This document shows, piece after piece, positions 12,455-15,215 of a stretch of DNA of 15,215 bases. Both the position numbers and the translations under genes were made by a program. Origin of the DNA: an uncultured Actinoplanes sp. (GTDB taxonomy: Bacteria > Actinomycetota > Actinomycetes > Mycobacteriales > Micromonosporaceae). The stretch covers positions 1 to 15,215 of the forward strand of contig NZ_CAKUCL010000171.1 in the NCBI RefSeq assembly GCF_934643405.1, in the 5' to 3' direction. Below the pieces are notes generated by a model that had not been told where the DNA came from, made no database searches, and saw nothing but the letters and a program-made list of their open reading frames with translations. Each line of letters opens with the position of its first letter. Within the stretch, counting starts at the first letter, position 1.

Positions 12455-15051
12455 GGGTGGATTTTGAAGGTGGGAGGCTTCGACGACGACGGCGGCACCC
12501 GGTAATGAAGCAGGGCGAACTGCATCATTTTGCTGAACGCCGGCGCGGCCACGTCACCACCGGTGCCGTGCGGCACATCGGCGGACACCGCCACCACGAA
12601 CCGCGGGTTCTCGGCCGGCGCCATGCCGATGAACGAGCCGTAGTTGTTGCTCGTGTACTGCCCGTCGATCAGCCGCTTGCCGGTGCCGGTCTTGCCCGCC
12701 ACCCGGTACCCGGTGACCGCCGCCTGCGTTCCGGTCGCGCCGGTCTTGTCGACCACGGCCTCCATCATGGTCCGCAGCTCGGCGGCCACCTCGGGACGCA
12801 GCACCTGGTGCGTCTCCGGCGCCGGCCCGGGCGTCACCTTGCCGTCCCGGCCGGAGATCATCGACTGGATCAGGTGCGGCTGCACGTAGGTGCCGTTGTT
12901 CGCGATCGCCCCGTAGCCGGCCGCCATCTGGATCAGCGTCGCGTCCACGCTCATGCCGATCGGCACCGAGCCGGAGGCCGAGCCGCTCCACTCGTCCGGC
13001 GTCAGCAGCCGCCCGGACGCCTCGCCCAGCGTGCCCTCGCCGGTCGCCTTGCCCAGCCCGAACTTCTGCTGGTACTCGTAGACCCGCTGCGGGCCGAGCT
13101 TGTCGGAGATCAGGATGGTGCCCACGTTGCTGGAGAGGGCGAGCAGGCCCGGCATGGTCATCTTCGTGCCCTTGGGCATCCGGTGACTGTCCTGGAAGAT
13201 GTAGCCGCCACGCTCCAGGGCCGGCCCGATGACCTGCACCGAGTCGGGCTTGATGATGCCCTCCTCCAGCGCCGCGCCGAACATGAACGCCTTGTGCACC
13301 GAACCGGGGTCGGCCACGATGCTGCTCGGCACGTCCTCGCGGTCGGTCGGCTGGTAGTCCTGCCACTTCGCCGCGTTGTAGGTCGGGTAGCTCGCCTGCG
13401 CCAGCACCTCGCCGGTCTTGACGTCCAGCACCACGGCGCCGGCCATCGTGGCCTTCCACTTCTGGGCCTGCTCGCGCAGGATGCGCTGCACCTCGTACTG
13501 GAGGTCGTCGTCGATGGTCAGCTTGATCGACGTGCCCTGCTGCGGCGCCGTGTACTTCGAGTAACCGCCCGGGATCGGCTTGTTCAGGTCGCCCTTGCCG
13601 ATCTCGAAGACGCGCACCCCGTCGGTACCGCGCAGCAACGAGTCGTAGCGCGCCTCCAGACCCTCCAGGCCGGAGTTGTCGGCGCCGGTGAAGCCGATCA
13701 GGTTGGCGGCCAGGTCGGCGCCCGGCTGGTAGCGGCGTTCGTCCTGCTTGACCACGATGCCCGGCAGCTTCATCGCGGCGATCTGCTCGCCGATCGAGAT
13801 CGGGACACCCTGGGCGAGGTACTCGAACCGGACCTGGCCACCACCCGGCCGCTTCTGCGGGATCATCTTGGGCACCAGCGAGGACTGCTTGACGCCGATC
13901 AGCGGGGACAGGATCGCGGCGGTCCGCACCGGGTCCCGGACCAGCACCGGGTCGGCGGCCACGAAGCGGGCCTCGACACTGTGCGCGAGCACGGCGCCGT
14001 CGCGGTCCAGGATGCTGCCGCGGGCGGCGGGCAGCTTCACCTCGGCCAGGCGGTCCTCGCGCAGCTCCAGCAGCCGGGCGGCGTCCTCCGGCGACGAGGC
14101 GACCTGCAGCACGACGAGCCGCACCCCGATCATCACGAACAGCGCCAGCGCCACGACCGCGCCGATCCGCAGCCGGCGCGTGCTGTTGGCAAGCTTCGGC
14201 GGCTCCGGTGCGACGGCCCGGACGGCCCGCGAGACCCTTCCTCCCGTACGGGACCCAGCCGCGCCCCGCACCGGCCGGCCCGAGCCGCCCGCGCTCCGTC
14301 CCCGCGGGGAGTCAGCGAGCCGTCCCGGCTTGCCGGCCTTGACCGCTCCGCGCTTGGTCGCACCCTCCCCCCGGCCGAGCTTCGCGCCCTCGCCGCGACC
14401 CAGCCTCGCCGCGCCCTCGCCGCGACCCAGTTTCGCCGCGCCCTCGCCGCGACCCGGCTTCGTCGCGCCCTCGCCGCGACCCGGCTTCGTCGCGCCCTGG
14501 CCCCGGCCGAGCTTCGTGCCCTCGCCGCGGCCCAGCTTCGCACCGCCGTCGCCCCGGCCGAGCTTCGTGCCCTCGCCGCGGCCCGGCTTCGCCGCGCCCT
14601 CCCCGCGCGCGCCCTTTCCCGGGCGTGCGGTATCGCCGCGCGTTCGCGCGGGGTGCTCGATGACGTCGGGCTCGTCGGCCGGTTCCGGCCGGCGTGTCCG
14701 CGGCGCCGTCCCGCTCCCCCGCCTCCCTTTATCCGACATTTCTGACTCGTCCGCGTCGTCCGCGGTGCCCGCGCGCGCCCGCCGGGGCGGAGCGCCGCCG
14801 TCCAGCACCTGCAGGGCCGGCCGGAACGGGTCGGTGGTGCGGCCCGCCCGGGGCGAGCGTGTCCGCTGATCCCTTTCGGCCATCGTGCGGCCGCGCGGGG
14901 TGTACGCCCGCGCGTCGCCGATGCCGCCGAAGCCGCGGCCGCGACCCGCGTCGTCGTCGTCGCCGGTGCCGGTCTCCGGCGGAAGGTCACGAGACGTGCC
15001 GCGCCGGGGCTGAACGCCCCGGCGCGGTGTGTCGTCAGAACGCGGCGGCAT
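12451..15051 (-). CDS. ftsI: FtsI/PbpB class B penicillin-binding protein with repeat-rich N-terminus
   Basis: FtsI (PBP3, PbpB in mycobacteria) is the D,D-transpeptidase that cross-links septal peptidoglycan together with FtsW. At 866 residues it is far longer than the usual roughly 600. Residues 1-290 form an Arg/Gly/Asp-rich cytoplasmic tail holding ten tandem 8-9-residue units (150-235). A membrane helix spans about 293-317. The PBP dimer domain (about 335-500) includes ARGSILDRDG. The transpeptidase domain follows with the catalytic motif SVHK (Ser584, Lys587), SSN (640-642) and KTG (787-789). The His in SVHK is uncommon there. ATG 15051 lies two bases after the upstream stop, with only a weak AGTAGG ahead. 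Internal Met57 or Met105 could be alternative starts, but the longer frame fits the tight gene spacing. Confidence 0.95.
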   Translation of the reverse strand: MPPRSDDTPRRGVQPRRGTSRDLPPETGTGDDDDAGRGRGFGGIGDARAYTPRGRTMAERDQRTRSPRAGRTTDPFRPALQVLDGGAPPRRARAGTADDADESEMSDKGRRGSGTAPRTRRPEPADEPDVIEHPARTRGDTARPGKGARGEGAAKPGRGEGTKLGRGDGGAKLGRGEGTKLGRGQGATKPGRGEGATKPGRGEGAAKLGRGEGAARLGRGEGAKLGRGEGATKRGAVKAGKPGRLADSPRGRSAGGSGRPVRGAAGSRTGGRVSRAVRAVAPEPPKLANSTRRLRIGAVVALALFVMIGVRLVVLQVASSPEDAARLLELREDRLAEVKLPAARGSILDRDGAVLAHSVEARFVAADPVLVRDPVRTAAILSPLIGVKQSSLVPKMIPQKRPGGGQVRFEYLAQGVPISIGEQIAAMKLPGIVVKQDERRYQPGADLAANLIGFTGADNSGLEGLEARYDSLLRGTDGVRVFEIGKGDLNKPIPGGYSKYTAPQQGTSIKLTIDDDLQYEVQRILREQAQKWKATMAGAVVLDVKTGEVLAQASYPTYNAAKWQDYQPTDREDVPSSIVADPGSVHKAFMFGAALEEGIIKPDSVQVIGPALERGGYIFQDSHRMPKGTKMTMPGLLALSSNVGTILISDKLGPQRVYEYQQKFGLGKATGEGTLGEASGRLLTPDEWSGSASGSVPIGMSVDATLIQMAAGYGAIANNGTYVQPHLIQSMISGRDGKVTPGPAPETHQVLRPEVAAELRTMMEAVVDKTGATGTQAAVTGYRVAGKTGTGKRLIDGQYTSNNYGSFIGMAPAENPRFVVAVSADVPHGTGGDVAAPAFSKMMQFALLHYRVPPSSSKPPTFKIHP
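14347..14604 (-). repeat. Tandem coding repeat in ftsI (GRGEGAxKxGR units)
   Basis: Ten in-frame units of 8 or 9 codons with consensus GEGA(T/A)K(L/P)GR. At the DNA level some copies are identical: a 27-bp unit repeats perfectly back to back at 14437-14463 and 14464-14490, and a 34-bp stretch at 14500-14533 returns exactly at 14551-14584, 51 bp away. Such identity suggests recent slippage or recombination. The encoded peptide is basic, flexible and cytoplasmic. Confidence 0.9.
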
Positions 15052-15053
15052 AC

Positions 15054-15215
15054 CTACTGTCCCGTTCCGCTCGGCTGGTCCTGCCCTTGCCCCTGCACCT
15101 GCTGGCCCTGCGGCTGGGTCTGCCCGAGCTGGGGCTGCCCCTGCTGGGTCTGGCCCAGCGCCGGGCCCTGCTGGGTCTGGCCGTCGCCGAGCGCCGGCTG
15201 GGTCGGCTGCTGCGT
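15054..15215 (-). CDS. C-terminus of upstream gene, probable FtsL-like protein
   Basis: The last 53 codons of a gene that enters from the right edge, ending in TAG at 15056-15054, two bases before ftsI. The tail is very rich in Gln, Gly and Pro, with loose repeats such as LGQTQQG and GQTQPQGQQ. No domain is visible in this piece. In actinobacteria the gene between rsmH and ftsI is usually a small single-pass septum protein of FtsL type, so position suggests that identity. The frame itself is convincing from its length, stop placement and codon phase across the whole stretch; the function is inferred from position only. Confidence 0.6.
   Translation of the reverse strand, partial: TQQPTQPALGDGQTQQGPALGQTQQGQPQLGQTQPQGQQVQGQGQDQPSGTGQ

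Noticed and set aside
14347..14604. CRISPR-like array
   Set aside because: The repeats are in frame, adjoin without spacers, and encode a regular peptide within ftsI.
12457..14745. Very long open frame on the plus strand opposite ftsI
   Set aside because: It is antisense to a gene with a clear FtsI domain order. Its product is rich in Arg, His and Gly with no recognisable domain, as expected from the complement of GC-rich codons.
1..15215. tRNA, rRNA, insertion sequence or phage-derived genes
   Set aside because: I saw no tRNA-like arms, no transposase motifs, no terminal repeats and no change in composition. The window is a continuous housekeeping cluster.

Overview
The window is the central part of a division and cell wall (dcw) cluster from a very GC-rich actinobacterium. 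Every gene reads on the minus strand, so transcription runs from high to low coordinates. The marks of the group are the block sepF–yggT–divIVA downstream of ftsZ, a DivIVA start like Wag31 (MPLTPADVHNV), the FtsZ tail DDVDVPDFLK, a meso-diaminopimelate-type MurE (DNPR), and frequent GTG/TTG starts. The style resembles Micromonosporaceae (Actinoplanes/Micromonospora type), but that placement is an inference from recalled sequence style, not from a search.

In transcription order the layout is: the 3' end of a Gln-rich ORF, probably an FtsL-like protein (15215-15054); ftsI/pbpB with a long basic repeat-rich cytoplasmic tail (15051-12451); murE (12454-10853); murF (10856-9462); mraY (9465-8362); a 91-bp gap with a strong inverted repeat where murD would be expected; ftsW (8270-6885); murG (6885-5773); a 35-bp near-duplicate of the murG 3' end; murC (5741-4284); ftsQ (4275-3505); a structured 299-bp promoter region; ftsZ (3205-2069); a yggS/PLP-homeostasis gene (2045-1344); a 241-bp gap; sepF (1102-410); yggT (387-82); and the first 11 codons of divIVA (34-1).

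The genes form one pathway. MurC, MurE and MurF build the UDP-MurNAc-pentapeptide (MurD is the missing step). MraY and MurG make lipid I and lipid II. FtsW polymerises lipid II and FtsI cross-links it at the septum. FtsQ and the FtsL-like protein link this machinery to the divisome. FtsZ forms the ring, SepF anchors it to the membrane, and DivIVA marks poles and septa. The upstream genes are tightly coupled: ftsI/murE (GTGA), murE/murF (TTGA) and murF/mraY (GTGA) share four bases, and ftsW/murG shares one (TGATG). This chain breaks at three places: mraY–ftsW, murG–murC and ftsQ–ftsZ. Those breaks hold the most interesting non-coding structure.

I found no exotic defence, mobile or biosynthetic system. 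The points most worth a second look are: the absence of murD and of pgeF from their expected positions; the inverted repeat in front of ftsW; the duplicated murG tail; the repeat-rich N-terminus of FtsI; the dense set of inverted repeats around the ftsZ promoter; and a 20-codon leader ORF coupled to sepF.
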